A stretch of DNA of 64,000 nucleotides from positions 25,954 through 89,953 of the forward strand of contig JAIELW010000006.1 of the NCBI GenBank assembly GCA_019752575.1, written 5' to 3'. The notes below the pieces were generated by a model. That model was given only the letters and a program-made list of their open reading frames with translations. It had not been told where the DNA came from and did not search any database. The first letter of the stretch is position 1; each line of letters starts with the position of its first letter. This DNA is from Xanthobacteraceae bacterium (GTDB lineage: Bacteria > Pseudomonadota > Alphaproteobacteria > Rhizobiales > Xanthobacteraceae). Shown piece after piece: positions 9,871-19,096 of the stretch. Both the position numbers and the translations under genes were made by a program.

Positions 9871-10623
9871 ATGCCGCGGCTCTCACTCATTATTATTACC
9901 AAGAACGAGGAAGCTTCGATCGAGCGCTGCCTGCAATCGGCCGCCGTCATCGCAGACGAAATCATCGTCGTCGATGGCGCAAGCACCGACCGCACAGTCG
10001 AGATCGCGGAGTCTTTCGGCGCAAAGATATTGCAGCCCGCAGACTGGCCCGGCTTCGGTCCGCAGAAGCAGCGCGCGCAGGAAGCAGCCACCGGCGACTG
10101 GATTCTCTCGCTCGATTCCGACGAGTGGATGCGAGCCGGCCTCGTGCGCGAGATTGAGGCCGTGCTGAACGATCCGCGCGCATTGCCTGGATATCGAATG
10201 CCGCGCCGCAATCGCTTTATTGGAAAAATAGTGAAGCACGGCGGCTGGTGGCCGGATTACGTGACAAGGCTTTACCGGCGCGAGCGCGGCCGCTTCAACG
10301 ACAACCTCGTCCATGAAAGCGTGATCGTAGACGGCGAAATCGGCACGCTGAAAAATCCGATCGAGCACAACACCATCGTCAGCGCCGAAGACGCGAACGG
10401 CAAGATCGAACGCTACTCGGAAATCGCGGCGCACGAACTGCTCACGCGCGGCCGCAGATGCAGCGCGCTCGAAGCGCGGTTGCGCGGCGCAGCTGCCTAT
10501 CTCCGGAGCTTCGTTCTTCAGCTCGGATTTCTGGATGGTGCGACTGGCCGCAGGGTAGCGAGTTATCAGGCACGCTACACATATAAGAAGTGGGCCAAGG
10601 TCGCAGCAGCGAAAGCCCCCTGA
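9871..10623 (+). CDS. Glycosyltransferase family 2 (WaaE/KdtX-like)
   Basis: A 250-residue GT-A enzyme. SLIIITKNEEASIERCL opens the fold, DGASTDRTVEI binds the nucleotide, and SLDSDEWM carries the DxD metal-binding motif. The segment KHGGWWPDYVTRLYRR and HESVIVDG are typical of LPS-core beta-glucosyltransferases of the WaaE type. Together with the divergent GT4 pair it forms a probable LPS core assembly cluster. Confidence 0.88.
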   Translation: MPRLSLIIITKNEEASIERCLQSAAVIADEIIVVDGASTDRTVEIAESFGAKILQPADWPGFGPQKQRAQEAATGDWILSLDSDEWMRAGLVREIEAVLNDPRALPGYRMPRRNRFIGKIVKHGGWWPDYVTRLYRRERGRFNDNLVHESVIVDGEIGTLKNPIEHNTIVSAEDANGKIERYSEIAAHELLTRGRRCSALEARLRGAAAYLRSFVLQLGFLDGATGRRVASYQARYTYKKWAKVAAAKAP

Positions 10624-10671
10624 TCGCAGCACTTCTGATCGTTAACGCAACCTTAATCCGCAACGGCTCTT

Positions 10672-12300
10672 ATGTTGGAAACCGGGCGGTCAAGGTCGTA
10701 CTGCGTGCGCAAATCGAAGGTATGGTGGGCAGGGGTTGTGCTGGGCGGTGTCGCGATCGCCTGCGTACCCATTCTGCTCGTCGAATATTCCCTGAATACG
10801 TATGTCGAACGCAGCGCGCGCGCGAAATTGGAATCGCTCGCGCGCAGTGCGCTGGGTCTTGCCGAAATCCGTCTCGAAAGCAGCATGGCGGCGCTCGTCG
10901 ATCTGTCGTCGGTGGTGGAAGGTTGCGACCAGCGCTCGCTCGAGATGATGCGCAAGGCGGCCAGCGCTTCGTTGCCGATCAAGGAAATCGGGGTGCTCGA
11001 CGAAAGCGGTGTCACGATCTGCACCAATTTTGGTGACGTCGGCGAGCCGCGCGCCGTTTCGCGCGAACTGCCGCTGGCAGATGCCCGTTTCGAAATCGGG
11101 CTGATCCGGTTTCGGGACCGCAACGACCGCGCACTCCGCCTGCGGCTCGACCGCAAGAATGCGAAGCCGCTCGGCGCATTGATCCCCGCCGATTTTCTGG
11201 TGCCCGACACGCTCGACGGCGATTTTCAGGATGGCCGCAGCCTGCGTCTCGTCATGGACAATGCGGAGATTATCGCGGCTCGTCCGGTCGGCGACGAAGG
11301 CATGAGCATCGATCACACCCGCACGCTCGGCGTCCACCTGAAGTCCGAGCGCTTTCCGGTTGCCGTCGTCGTGGAGCGCACGCGCGCGACGCTTGCGGAG
11401 GAATACCGCGACCTGATGACCTTCGGCCGCGTCGGTTCGGCGCTGATCACGATCCTGACATTCGCGTTCTTCGCGCTTTATTTCCGGCGCAACCGCAACG
11501 ATCCGCTGGTGCAATTCCGCGAGGCGATCAAGAACGGCGAGATCGTGCCGTTCTTCCAGCCGACCATCGACATCAGAATCGGGAAACTCGTCGGCGCCGA
11601 AGTGCTTGCGCGCTGGCAACGGCCGGACGGCGTCATGGTTTCGCCTGCGAATTTCATTCCGCTCGCCGAGCGTTCCGGCCTGATCTACCCGATGACGCTG
11701 GCGCTGATGAAGCGCGCCCGCGCCGAAGTGGGCGCGATCCATGTCAACCGGCCGCACATCAACGTCGCCTTCAACCTCTACGCGGGGCATTTCGCGAACG
11801 ACTCGATCATCGCGGAGCTGAAGGCCATCTTCGAGAATTCGCAGATCGGCCTTTCCCAGATCGTGCTCGAAGTGACCGAGCGCGAGCCGTTGCCCGATCT
11901 CGATCTTGCGCGTGAGATCATCGAGCGGTTGCAGAAGCTCGGCATCCGTGTTGCGATCGACGACGTGGGAACCGGTCACGGCGGCTTGTCCTATCTGATG
12001 AAGCTCGGCGTCGACATGATCAAGATCGACAAGATGTTCATCGACGCGATCTCGACCGAGCGCCATTCGCAGACGATCATCGAAACGCTGCTCGAACTCG
12101 CGCGCACGATGAACATGGAAGTTATCGCTGAGGGCGTGGAAAGCTTCGATCAGGTCGAGTATCTCCGCCGCAAGGGCGTGCATCAGGCGCAGGGCTATGT
12201 TTTCGCGCCGCCGCTGCCGGCCGGCTCCTATATCGCGCTGGTCGAGGCGATGGATGCGGGCGTGGCGGCGAAGCCCGAGGCGGCCGCAAGCGCGGCTTGA
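10672..12300 (+). CDS. Membrane-anchored EAL-domain cyclic-di-GMP phosphodiesterase with CSS-like periplasmic domain
   Basis: A 542-residue protein: TM helix (about 18-39), periplasmic domain (40-250), second TM (about 253-271), cytoplasmic EAL domain (275-530). The periplasmic part has two cysteines (C85 in EGCDQ, C117 in TICTNFG) spaced like redox-sensing CSS-motif domains, though the usual Cys-Ser pairs are not intact. The EAL signature reads EVL (E310); the metal and catalytic residues in NVAFNLY, VLEVTE, IDDVGTG (D430/D431), IKIDK, AEGVE and QGY are retained, so hydrolysis of c-di-GMP to pGpG is likely. Probably redox or periplasm-regulated control of motility or biofilm. Confidence 0.87.
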   Translation: MLETGRSRSYCVRKSKVWWAGVVLGGVAIACVPILLVEYSLNTYVERSARAKLESLARSALGLAEIRLESSMAALVDLSSVVEGCDQRSLEMMRKAASASLPIKEIGVLDESGVTICTNFGDVGEPRAVSRELPLADARFEIGLIRFRDRNDRALRLRLDRKNAKPLGALIPADFLVPDTLDGDFQDGRSLRLVMDNAEIIAARPVGDEGMSIDHTRTLGVHLKSERFPVAVVVERTRATLAEEYRDLMTFGRVGSALITILTFAFFALYFRRNRNDPLVQFREAIKNGEIVPFFQPTIDIRIGKLVGAEVLARWQRPDGVMVSPANFIPLAERSGLIYPMTLALMKRARAEVGAIHVNRPHINVAFNLYAGHFANDSIIAELKAIFENSQIGLSQIVLEVTEREPLPDLDLAREIIERLQKLGIRVAIDDVGTGHGGLSYLMKLGVDMIKIDKMFIDAISTERHSQTIIETLLELARTMNMEVIAEGVESFDQVEYLRRKGVHQAQGYVFAPPLPAGSYIALVEAMDAGVAAKPEAAASAA

Positions 12301-12491
12301 GGCTTTACATCAACTCGCAAAATGCCGGCTATCCGATTCATCCGACTCGCGAATTTCCGGTTTTCTGAATTTACGTCTCGGCATGCGTAAGTGCGACAGC
12401 GGTTGCGCGGGATAACGCGCTGCTGCGACTCGCAAATCCGGCTGCGCGCGGGCAATATGCGGCTTGTTTCGCTGAAGCGAGGAAGTCGGGG

Positions 12492-13154
12492 ATGGCCCTC
12501 AACGATCCGATTGATCTTTACTGCGAGCGCCTGCACGCGGGCTTATGGGCCGAGCCGGTCAATGCCGTGAGTAACCTCGCGTTCTTTCTGGCCGCGGCCG
12601 GCGCCTACTGGCTATGGAAGCGGGAAGGGAAGCACGACCGTTTCATCTTGCTTCTGATCGCGCTCGCGGCTCTGGTCGGTATCGGCTCGACGCTTTTTCA
12701 CGTCTTCGCGACACGGTGGGGTCTGTTCGCGGACACGATTCCGATTGCGATTTTTGTCGTGACGTTCCTCGTCTTCACGCTGCGCCGCTTCCTAAACCAA
12801 AGCGTCGTCATGACAACGATCTGGATTGCGCTCTTTCTTGCGTGCGCGGCCATTCTGCCGCGCCTTCTGCCGCTCGGCTTCATGAATAATTCCGGGTTCT
12901 ATTTCCCGGTGCTCGGCGCGCTCATGATCCTCGGCGTGCTGCTACGCATGAAAGGCGGCGGCATGCGCTGGGTCGGCGGCGCTTATCTTTGTGCGGGCGC
13001 CTTGTTCGCGCTGTCCTTGAGCTTCCGCATCGTCGATCCGAGCGTCTGCGCGCAGTTTCCGCTGGGCACGCATTTCATCTGGCATAGCCTCAACGGCGCG
13101 CTGATCTATCTGATGCTCTGGACCGTGATCAAACAGAAGTCGGCGGCGGCTTGA
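12492..13154 (+). CDS. Ceramidase-like (CREST superfamily) integral membrane protein
   Basis: A 220-residue protein with about seven TM segments. LYCERLHAGLWAEPVNAVSN at the N-terminus, GSTLFHVFA, ADTIPI, SFRIVD and the C-terminal THFIWHSLNG match the alkaline ceramidase/CREST pattern of membrane-embedded zinc hydrolases (His and Asp ligands). The substrate is probably a ceramide-like or other amide lipid. A ceramide-glucosyltransferase-like enzyme occurs at 58723, but not in the same operon. A terminator follows at 13173. Confidence 0.8.
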   Translation: MALNDPIDLYCERLHAGLWAEPVNAVSNLAFFLAAAGAYWLWKREGKHDRFILLLIALAALVGIGSTLFHVFATRWGLFADTIPIAIFVVTFLVFTLRRFLNQSVVMTTIWIALFLACAAILPRLLPLGFMNNSGFYFPVLGALMILGVLLRMKGGGMRWVGGAYLCAGALFALSLSFRIVDPSVCAQFPLGTHFIWHSLNGALIYLMLWTVIKQKSAAA

Positions 13155-13172
13155 CGGGCGCCGGAAACAGAA

Positions 13173-13202
13173 GAGGCGGCCCGAAGGCCGCCTCAGTTCT
13201 TT
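13173..13202 (+). terminator. Rho-independent terminator
   Basis: A perfect 9-bp stem GAGGCGGCC/GGCCGCCTC with a CGAA loop, followed by AGTTCTTT, begins 19 nt after the ceramidase-like stop codon. Confidence 0.75.
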
Positions 13203-13371
13203 ACGCCACGCCGGGAGGAGTGGAGAGAAGCGTCGCATTCGCGAATCGCCTCGATGACTTGATGCTAACAGCTTTGTGACGCAGCGGTTATTGTTCACAT
13301 GCTCAATTCTGTGAATTTCCGGCCCGAATCGCCGCTATTCTGACCCGCAGAGCGGAATTTCCGGTTTCCCC

Positions 13372-14133
13372 ATGCAGACGGACAACATCGACAGGCATCC
13401 CGGCTTCGCGCGCGGGCCGGAGCCCTTCTCGGGTCTCTCGCTTTATCTGCCCATCGCCATCGTGCTGGTCTCCAACCTGATCCCGTTGATTGGCGTCGTT
13501 TATTGGGGCTGGAGCACGTTCGTACTCCTGATGCTCTACTGGGCCGAGACGGTGATCATCGCGTTCTGGACGCTGATGCGGATTCTCGTCGGCGGGGATT
13601 TTGCGAAGAATGTCTTCGGCGAGATTTTCGGCCGCCTCTTCATGTTCGTGTTCTTTCTCGTCCATTCGACCGGCTTCATGCTTGGTCATTTCATTTTTCT
13701 GTGGGCGTTTTATTCCGGCGTGCCGGGCCGCAACACGCAGTTAAGCGACGCTTTTTTCCAGACGCTGCCGCATGAATTCTGGAACGGCATCGTGCTTGCG
13801 AACGGCCTCTTGATTCCGCTTGCCGTTTCCTTTGTCGGCCGCGGCGCCGCCTTCGTGATCGAAATGGCAAAGCTGCCGCTGTGGAAGCGGCTGGTGGATC
13901 AGGACAACGTCGAGGGCAGACAGGCGGGCGCACTGGTCGGCGGTCTCTATACCCGCATCGTGATCATGCACCTGGTCATTCTCGGTGGCGCCGCACTAGC
14001 GCAGAAATACGGCGCGCTTGCGCCGCTTATTCTCCTGATCGCGGCGAAAACCGTCGTCGATCTCTGGCTCTTTATCAAAATCGATCTGCAAGGCCGCGGC
14101 ACCACGCCGGTCGATACCGTCAACGTAAAATGA
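13372..14133 (+). CDS. DUF6498-like multi-spanning membrane protein
   Basis: A 253-residue protein with about six hydrophobic helices (for example around 24-44, 46-72, 85-110, 135-155, 195-215, 218-236). LYWAETVIIAFWTLMRI resembles the WAE-containing helix of DUF6498 membrane proteins. No enzymatic motif is visible. The start at ATG 13372 precedes MQTDNIDRH. The preceding gene is separated by a terminator, so it probably has its own promoter. Confidence 0.65.
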   Translation: MQTDNIDRHPGFARGPEPFSGLSLYLPIAIVLVSNLIPLIGVVYWGWSTFVLLMLYWAETVIIAFWTLMRILVGGDFAKNVFGEIFGRLFMFVFFLVHSTGFMLGHFIFLWAFYSGVPGRNTQLSDAFFQTLPHEFWNGIVLANGLLIPLAVSFVGRGAAFVIEMAKLPLWKRLVDQDNVEGRQAGALVGGLYTRIVIMHLVILGGAALAQKYGALAPLILLIAAKTVVDLWLFIKIDLQGRGTTPVDTVNVK

Positions 14134-14199
14134 CTGGAGCGGGGAGCGCTCCGGTCATTGAAAGGCGGTTGCGAGGGGGTGTCAGCCGCGATGAAGCCG

Positions 14200-14283
14200 T
14201 CAGTTCAGACCGCCAAGCAGCCAGATGATCAGGATGATCGGCAGCGGAATGCCGATCAGCCACAACAGAAGACCGCGTCCCAT
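14200..14283 (-). CDS. Small 27-residue membrane protein
   Basis: Reads MGRGLLLWLIGIPLPII, continuing as a single hydrophobic helix and ending LLGGLN. GGAAGGG lies 8 nt upstream of the ATG. Very short proteins of this pattern (MGRG, hydrophobic helix with IPxPII) are widespread in proteobacteria and uncharacterised. It is downstream of and codirectional with the secreted protein at 14354, 71 nt away. Confidence 0.65.
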   Translation of the reverse strand: MGRGLLLWLIGIPLPIILIIWLLGGLN

Positions 14284-14353
14284 CTCGTTACCCTTCCGGT
14301 TTTGATTGCATGTCGCACGGCCAACGCGGGCATGCACGGAAGGTTCCGGATAC

Positions 14354-14713
14354 TCAGGGCTTCATGCGCTTGACGCCGTCCTTGATGAAGACCTCGAATG
14401 GCGTGGTGCCCTCGGCGCTGCCGTCCTTCGCGCGCCATTTTCCGTTGGTGCAGAGGATGCCGCCGGCGGCCGGCACGGCATCGAACACGACCTCGTTGTA
14501 ATAAGGCTTGCTATCGACGATCGCCGTGAAATCGGTGGTGCACTTCCCGCCGCTGACGACCGGGTCGTACTTGTCGATCATGACGTTGTTCCCGCCGGTG
14601 CTCGGAAACGGATTTTTCAGCACGGGCCAGCTTTCGTAGTTGGTCTGGGCCAAGGCTGCGCTTGCGGCGAGCAGCGAGGCAACTGCGACAACGCGGATGC
14701 TAACGGCTTGCAT
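14354..14713 (-). CDS. Secreted hypothetical protein
   Basis: 119 residues with a Sec signal peptide (VRVVAVASLLAASAALAQ-like, cleavage after ALA about residue 22). The mature part of about 97 residues has two cysteines (GGKCTTDF and ILCTNGKW) that could form a periplasmic disulfide. A clear GGGAGG ribosome-binding site precedes ATG 14713. I do not recognise the family. Confidence 0.7.
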   Translation of the reverse strand: MQAVSIRVVAVASLLAASAALAQTNYESWPVLKNPFPSTGGNNVMIDKYDPVVSGGKCTTDFTAIVDSKPYYNEVVFDAVPAAGGILCTNGKWRAKDGSAEGTTPFEVFIKDGVKRMKP

Positions 14714-14816
14714 GAATTCCTCCCTTTGCGGCTTCCCGTTCAGAACACGGCAGCCTGCGATTTGGATGCTTAGCCTACGCCTATGCTAGCCTCGGGTGGG
14801 AAACGCCGGAAAAACA

Positions 14817-15719
14817 ATGCAATATCAAACCATTCTCTACGATACCGAGGGCCCGGTCGCGACGATCACGCTGAACCGGCCGGATGAGCTCAACACCATC
14901 GTGCCGCCGATGCCGGACGAACTGGAGCACGCGGTGCATAGTGCGACCCGCGATCCGAAGGTGAAAGTGATCGTGCTGCGCGGCGCAGGACGCGCCTTCT
15001 GCGCCGGATACAACTTCGGCAAAGGCTTTCATCACTGGGACGAATTCATGAATACCGGCGGCAAGTGGGACGCCGGCAAGGACTTTGCATTCGCGACCAC
15101 GCCCGCGCTCTCACCGCACCAGAAATTCATGAGCTTGTGGCGCTCCTCGAAGCCGGTGATCGCGCAGGTACATGGCTGGTGCGTAGGCGGCGGCAGCGAT
15201 TATGCGCTCTGCTGCGATCTCGTGATCGCGAGCGAAGACGCGCGCATCGGCACGCCCTATTCGCGCATGTGGGGCGCGTATCTCTCCGGCATGTGGATTT
15301 ATCGGCTTGGCCTTACCAAGGCGAAAGAATACGCGCTCACCGGCAAGGCGCTGTCGGGACGTGAAGCCGCGGATATCGGGCTCATCAATCAGGCGGTGCC
15401 GTTTGCGAAGCTCGAGGAGACGGTTGCCGAAACCGCGAAGAAGCTCTGCACGATTCCGCTCTCGCAGCTCTCCGCGCAGAAGATGATGGTGAACCAGGCT
15501 TATGAAGCGATGGGCCTTGCGGCCGTGCAGAACCTCGGGCCGATCCTCGACGGCCTGATGCGCAACACGCCCGAAGCGCTCGAATTCATCGCAGTCGCCG
15601 AGAAAGAGGGAGTACGCGAAGTGATCACACGGCGGGATTCTCCTTTCGGCGATTATTCGGCCGCGCCGAAGGATCAGCAACCCAATCCGAATAATGTGAT
15701 TGTTCCGAAGAAGAAGTAA
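14817..15719 (+). CDS. Enoyl-CoA hydratase/isomerase (crotonase) family protein
   Basis: 300 residues from ATG 14817; an in-frame GTG at 14796 is possible. Crotonase features: TITLNRPDELN, the oxyanion-hole segment GRAFCAGYNFGKGF, and HGWCVGGGSDYALCCDLVIAS for the second backbone NH. The usual catalytic Glu after the GGG loop is replaced (SDYALCCD), so the exact reaction is unclear; it may be a hydratase, isomerase or hydrolase of acyl-CoA. It is convergent with, and directly abuts, the amidase remnant. Confidence 0.85.
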   Translation: MQYQTILYDTEGPVATITLNRPDELNTIVPPMPDELEHAVHSATRDPKVKVIVLRGAGRAFCAGYNFGKGFHHWDEFMNTGGKWDAGKDFAFATTPALSPHQKFMSLWRSSKPVIAQVHGWCVGGGSDYALCCDLVIASEDARIGTPYSRMWGAYLSGMWIYRLGLTKAKEYALTGKALSGREAADIGLINQAVPFAKLEETVAETAKKLCTIPLSQLSAQKMMVNQAYEAMGLAAVQNLGPILDGLMRNTPEALEFIAVAEKEGVREVITRRDSPFGDYSAAPKDQQPNPNNVIVPKKK

Positions 15720-17125
15720 TCAGAACTTCGGATCGATCACTTCCACTTTCGGCGCGCGGGCCTCGATCACTTCCGCCGCATCCAAGGCTTTCGCTTCCTC
15801 GAAGCGCGCGGTAACGAGTTGCACGCCCATCGGCACGCCATCGGCAAGCCCGGTCGAGACTGCGACACCGGGCAAGCCCATGATCGGGGTAGAGAGTTGC
15901 GGGCTTTGCGCATCGGCAAGTTCGACGAAAGCGTTGCCGCCGCGCAAGTCCGCGTCGATCGGGAAAGGCTGCTTCCAGCAGGAAGGCAGCAGCAGCACCG
16001 GGTATTTTTCGAAGAACTCGTTCCATGCACGGAGATACTTGCTGCGCAGCGCAAGCTCTTTCACGAAGGTCTCGTAGTCGAGCTCAGGGCTCAGTCCGTC
16101 CTTTGCCGAGTAGGACTTCTTGATCGCGTCATCGCCGAACTGCTGGATCGCCTGGTTCATGCCGAAACGGCCTTCGTTCAGCACGAGCCGCAACCAGAGC
16201 TGCGTCGCCTCGCGGAAGAAGGGCGGGGCGGCGCGCTCGACAACATAGCCCGCATCTTCCAGCCATTGCGCGGATTTCTTCATCGCGTCGGCGACCTGCG
16301 GGTCCGCCTTGCAGTCTTCCCATTCGTCGAACAGCGCCACCTTGGTCGGGCCCGCGTTCGGAACGTTCACGGGTGAAAGCGGAATCCATAACGGATCGCG
16401 CGCATCGCGCGCCGACATCGCATCGAGCGAGAGCCTTAAGTCCCGGATCGAGCGCGCGAGCGGGCCCTGCATCGACGCATATTGCGCGACATGCGGACGC
16501 TCGGCGGCAGCGAGGGATTGAACGTCGGCACGCGGCCGAAGCTCGGACGGATGCCTTGCAAGCCGCAGGCATAGGCCGGATAGCGGATCGAGCCTCCGAT
16601 GTCGTTGCCATGGCCGATCGCGCCCATGCCGGTTATCAGCGAGGCCGATGCGCCGCCGGAAGAACCGCCTGGCGTTACGTCTTTGTTCCACGGATTGAGT
16701 GTGCGTCCATGCAGCGCGTTGTCAGTGAACCAGCGCATCGAGAAGGCCGGCGTATTAGTGCGGCCGATAATCACGGCGCCGGATTTCCGGATGTTGGAGA
16801 CGACCGGATTGTCTTCCTTGCCGATATTGTCCTTGTAGGCGACGACGCCGTTGGTGTTCGCGCGGCCCGCGAAATCGACATTGATCTTCACTGTAACCGG
16901 AACCCCGTGCAGGAGACCAAGCGGCTCACCCGCGCGCGTTTTCTTATCGGCAGCGGCGGCGGATTTGAGCGCTTCGTCGGCCATCGGGTCGACAATCGCG
17001 TTAATCTTCGGATTAATCGCATCCACGCGCGCGAGCGTCGCTTTTGTCAGCTCTATGCTCGAAATCGCGCCGGTCCGGATCAGCCGCGCCTGTTCGGTCG
17101 CGTCCAGCCGCCAAAGATCGGTCAT
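15720..17125 (-). pseudogene. Amidase-signature family hydrolase, broken by a 1-nt frameshift
   Basis: Two frames together encode a full-length amidase of about 467 residues. The first frame (from ATG 17125, preceded by AAGGAG) has the Ser-cisSer-Lys triad: K80 in GVPVTVK, S155 in PGGSSGG and S179 in NDIGGS. Near residue 205 the homologous reading jumps by one base, at a CCC run on the coding strand (GGG at 16514-16516 on the plus strand). The second frame continues LAAAERPHVAQYASMQGPLARSIRDL to the end at 15720. Without the shift the first frame stops after about 25 unrelated residues. It may be a true pseudogene or a homopolymer sequencing error. Confidence 0.8.
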
Positions 17126-17182
17126 GTCGGGATTGCTCCTTGCGCTTCTTTCCTGAAGGGTCGCCGGAGCAATGCGCCTTCG

Positions 17183-17383
17183 TCAAGACGCGAGTTCGTC
17201 AAACCGGTATTGATCGCGAATGCGAAGATTGAAGAAGCGGCCCTTCGATGCCGCGATGCGAAACGCTTCGGCGACTTCCGGTTCGACTTTATAATAGCGG
17301 TAAACGCGGCCGGCGACGAAGGTCACGGTAAGCGTACTGTATTCGCTGTCGTACTCGATATTCCGAATGGTGTGCGAAGGCAT
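17183..17383 (-). CDS. KTSC-domain small protein
   Basis: 66 residues from ATG 17383: MPSHTIRNIEYDSEYSTLTV, then VYRYYKVEPEV and ASKGRFFNLRIRDQYRF. This matches the KTSC domain, a short beta-rich domain with a conserved lysine, found alone or fused to lysyl-tRNA synthetases; its function is unknown. It is codirectional with the nuclease gene upstream. Confidence 0.8.
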   Translation of the reverse strand: MPSHTIRNIEYDSEYSTLTVTFVAGRVYRYYKVEPEVAEAFRIAASKGRFFNLRIRDQYRFDELAS

Positions 17384-17427
17384 GACGCGGCGATAACGCG
17401 CGAGAGTCGCGTGCGGTTTCGGCGCGC

Positions 17428-17967
17428 TTAGTTCTTTTTCGCGTTGTCCTCGCGCGGGTGCTGCAAGCGGAACACCGTAGGGCGATCGAACTTGCCCTGC
17501 CAGATGCCGCGCTTGGCGTTCTTCGCTTCTTCCTCGGCGGCGGCATACATGCCTTCGCCGATCCTCGCGGCGTTGATCGCCCAGCCGAGCCGGACCATTG
17601 TCTCCGCGATGTCGGGTATATCGCGTGCGGAGCATTTCGCAATCGTGCGGCCGTAGCGGTCTTTCGCGCGCGGCTCGCACTTCACGTCGCCCTTGCGCAG
17701 CATCTTCGTGAGTTGATTGCGCGCTTCGCCGCCGCAGCGCCAGATCGAGCCGTCCGCCGAATAACAATTCTGCTTAATCTCCGGCGCGTCGATGCCGTCG
17801 AGGCGGATCGAGGTCTGCTGGATGACGAACGAGTCGCCGTCCTGCACGACGATGCCGCGCCCGTCTTTATCGACGCGCGGCTCGCGGTCGAAATAGAAAT
17901 TCCACGCGAGAACGCCGACGAGTACGAGTGCCACGAAAAGCCAGGGTGCGAGCCGGCGCAAGGTCAT
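17428..17967 (-). CDS. Membrane-anchored thermonuclease (SNase-like) family protein
   Basis: 179 residues with an N-terminal TM helix (about 7-24), so the nuclease domain is probably exposed to the periplasm. SNase features: VVQDGDSFVI, the active-site IRLDGIDAPE, and DRYGRTIAKC with the catalytic arginine. Extra cysteines (NCYSADGSIWRC) could form a disulfide. Length and topology fit the many rhizobial thermonuclease-family proteins. Confidence 0.85.
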   Translation of the reverse strand: MTLRRLAPWLFVALVLVGVLAWNFYFDREPRVDKDGRGIVVQDGDSFVIQQTSIRLDGIDAPEIKQNCYSADGSIWRCGGEARNQLTKMLRKGDVKCEPRAKDRYGRTIAKCSARDIPDIAETMVRLGWAINAARIGEGMYAAAEEEAKNAKRGIWQGKFDRPTVFRLQHPREDNAKKN

Positions 17968-17998
17968 TTCTTGAGTGCTGCTTTATTGCGATTGCCGA

Positions 17999-18511
17999 TC
18001 AACGATAGACGGTGAACCTGCGCTCGAGCAGAAGCCGCTGCTCGCTCCAGACCTGAAAGGTCCACACGCCTTCATATTCTTTCGGCTCCTTGCCGTTCAT
18101 GCGCCAGCCGATATGCGCTTCGTCGCCGACGACATCTTCGCCGGGAAGGGTGGATGTTTCCTGCAGGCGGCCGTCTCTGCCCGGAACGCCCTTGCCGGGA
18201 AAACGGATGATATGGATCGTGCGGACGCGTGTGCCCTTCGGGACGCCGGTAAGCTGGTAGCCGAACCCGAAACTCGTGAGACCGTCGGGCTTGATCGCGA
18301 TGCGATCCAGGTTCTGCGCGGGGCCCCTGGTATTGCTGCTGAAGTGATGCTTGCCGGTTGGCGAATTCGGATCGTCGATCGATTTGAGTTCGCCAGAAGT
18401 GTAGTGGCCGAACCAGACTTCCTGCGCGCGCAAACTCTCCTGCGCTTCAGTCGTGAAGCTAAATATCGAAAGCGAGAACGCGACAGCGAAAGCAAGAGCG
18501 AAGCGGTTCAT
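17999..18511 (-). CDS. Secreted DUF3859-like protein, downstream paralogue
   Basis: 170 residues with a signal peptide (cleavage after TEA, about residue 23). The mature part begins AQEVWFGHYTSGEL and contains SFGFGYQLTGVPKG and, at the C-terminus, GVWTFQVWSEQRLLLERRFTVYR. The same layout occurs in the gene 12 nt upstream, so they are a tandem duplication. The fold looks like a beta sandwich; function unknown, probably periplasmic or outer-membrane associated. Confidence 0.75.
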   Translation of the reverse strand: MNRFALAFAVAFSLSIFSFTTEAQESLRAQEVWFGHYTSGELKSIDDPNSPTGKHHFSSNTRGPAQNLDRIAIKPDGLTSFGFGYQLTGVPKGTRVRTIHIIRFPGKGVPGRDGRLQETSTLPGEDVVGDEAHIGWRMNGKEPKEYEGVWTFQVWSEQRLLLERRFTVYR

Positions 18512-18523
18512 GTTGCAACCCCG

Positions 18524-19012
18524 TTAGCGATAAACCTCGAACTTGCGCTCGAGCAAGACGCGCCCCTCGTGCCAGACCTGCAGCGTCCAGGTGCCGGCAA
18601 GGGTGTTGTTTCCCATCGAAATCCCGATGAACAGATCGCGCCCGGAATTCAGGCTCAGCGTGCTCTGGATGCGGTCGTGGACATTGCCCGCATCGTCGCG
18701 AAGTCCCGGCGGCGGAATGAGCTGCACGTGGCGAACGGTAATCGTTTCGCTGCTTGGGGCCCCGGTCAGCACATAGCCGAAACCGAAATAGGAGCCGGGC
18801 GTGTGCTGGATGCGGCTCGAATTGACCGCGGGCTCGCGGATCTTGCCGCCGACGCGGCGCTTGCCGCCGGGGGCGTTGGGGTCCTCGATTATCTGCACGC
18901 CTTCGACGGTGTAAAGACCGTACCATTGTTCGGCCGCGCGGATTTGCGCGGCTGCCGGCGAGACGGCGGCGAAACTGAACGCGAGGCAAACGCCGAAGAG
19001 AATGTGTTTCAT
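18524..19012 (-). CDS. Secreted DUF3859-like protein, upstream paralogue
   Basis: 162 residues from ATG 19012 with a signal peptide (cleavage after AAA, about residue 22). AEQWYGLYTVEGVQIIEDP, YFGFGYVLTGAPS and GTWTLQVWHEGRVLLERKFEVYR align with the neighbouring paralogue. The best conserved parts are the Gly-rich GFGY motif and the C-terminal W-x-LLER-x-F-x-VYR strand. Family assignment to DUF3859 is from memory of the pattern and moderately certain. Confidence 0.75.
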   Translation of the reverse strand: MKHILFGVCLAFSFAAVSPAAAQIRAAEQWYGLYTVEGVQIIEDPNAPGGKRRVGGKIREPAVNSSRIQHTPGSYFGFGYVLTGAPSSETITVRHVQLIPPPGLRDDAGNVHDRIQSTLSLNSGRDLFIGISMGNNTLAGTWTLQVWHEGRVLLERKFEVYR

Positions 19013-19096
19013 GTCCGCGTACTTCCCGGCCGGTTGAACGGCGGCCTGAACGGTGGCACCAAGCGCCAAGCCTAGCCCGAAAGCCGATTGAACGTC

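Noticed and set aside
10690..12183. Open frame of 497 codons antisense to the EAL gene
   Set aside because: Shadow frame in high-GC DNA; the EAL motifs are on the plus strand.
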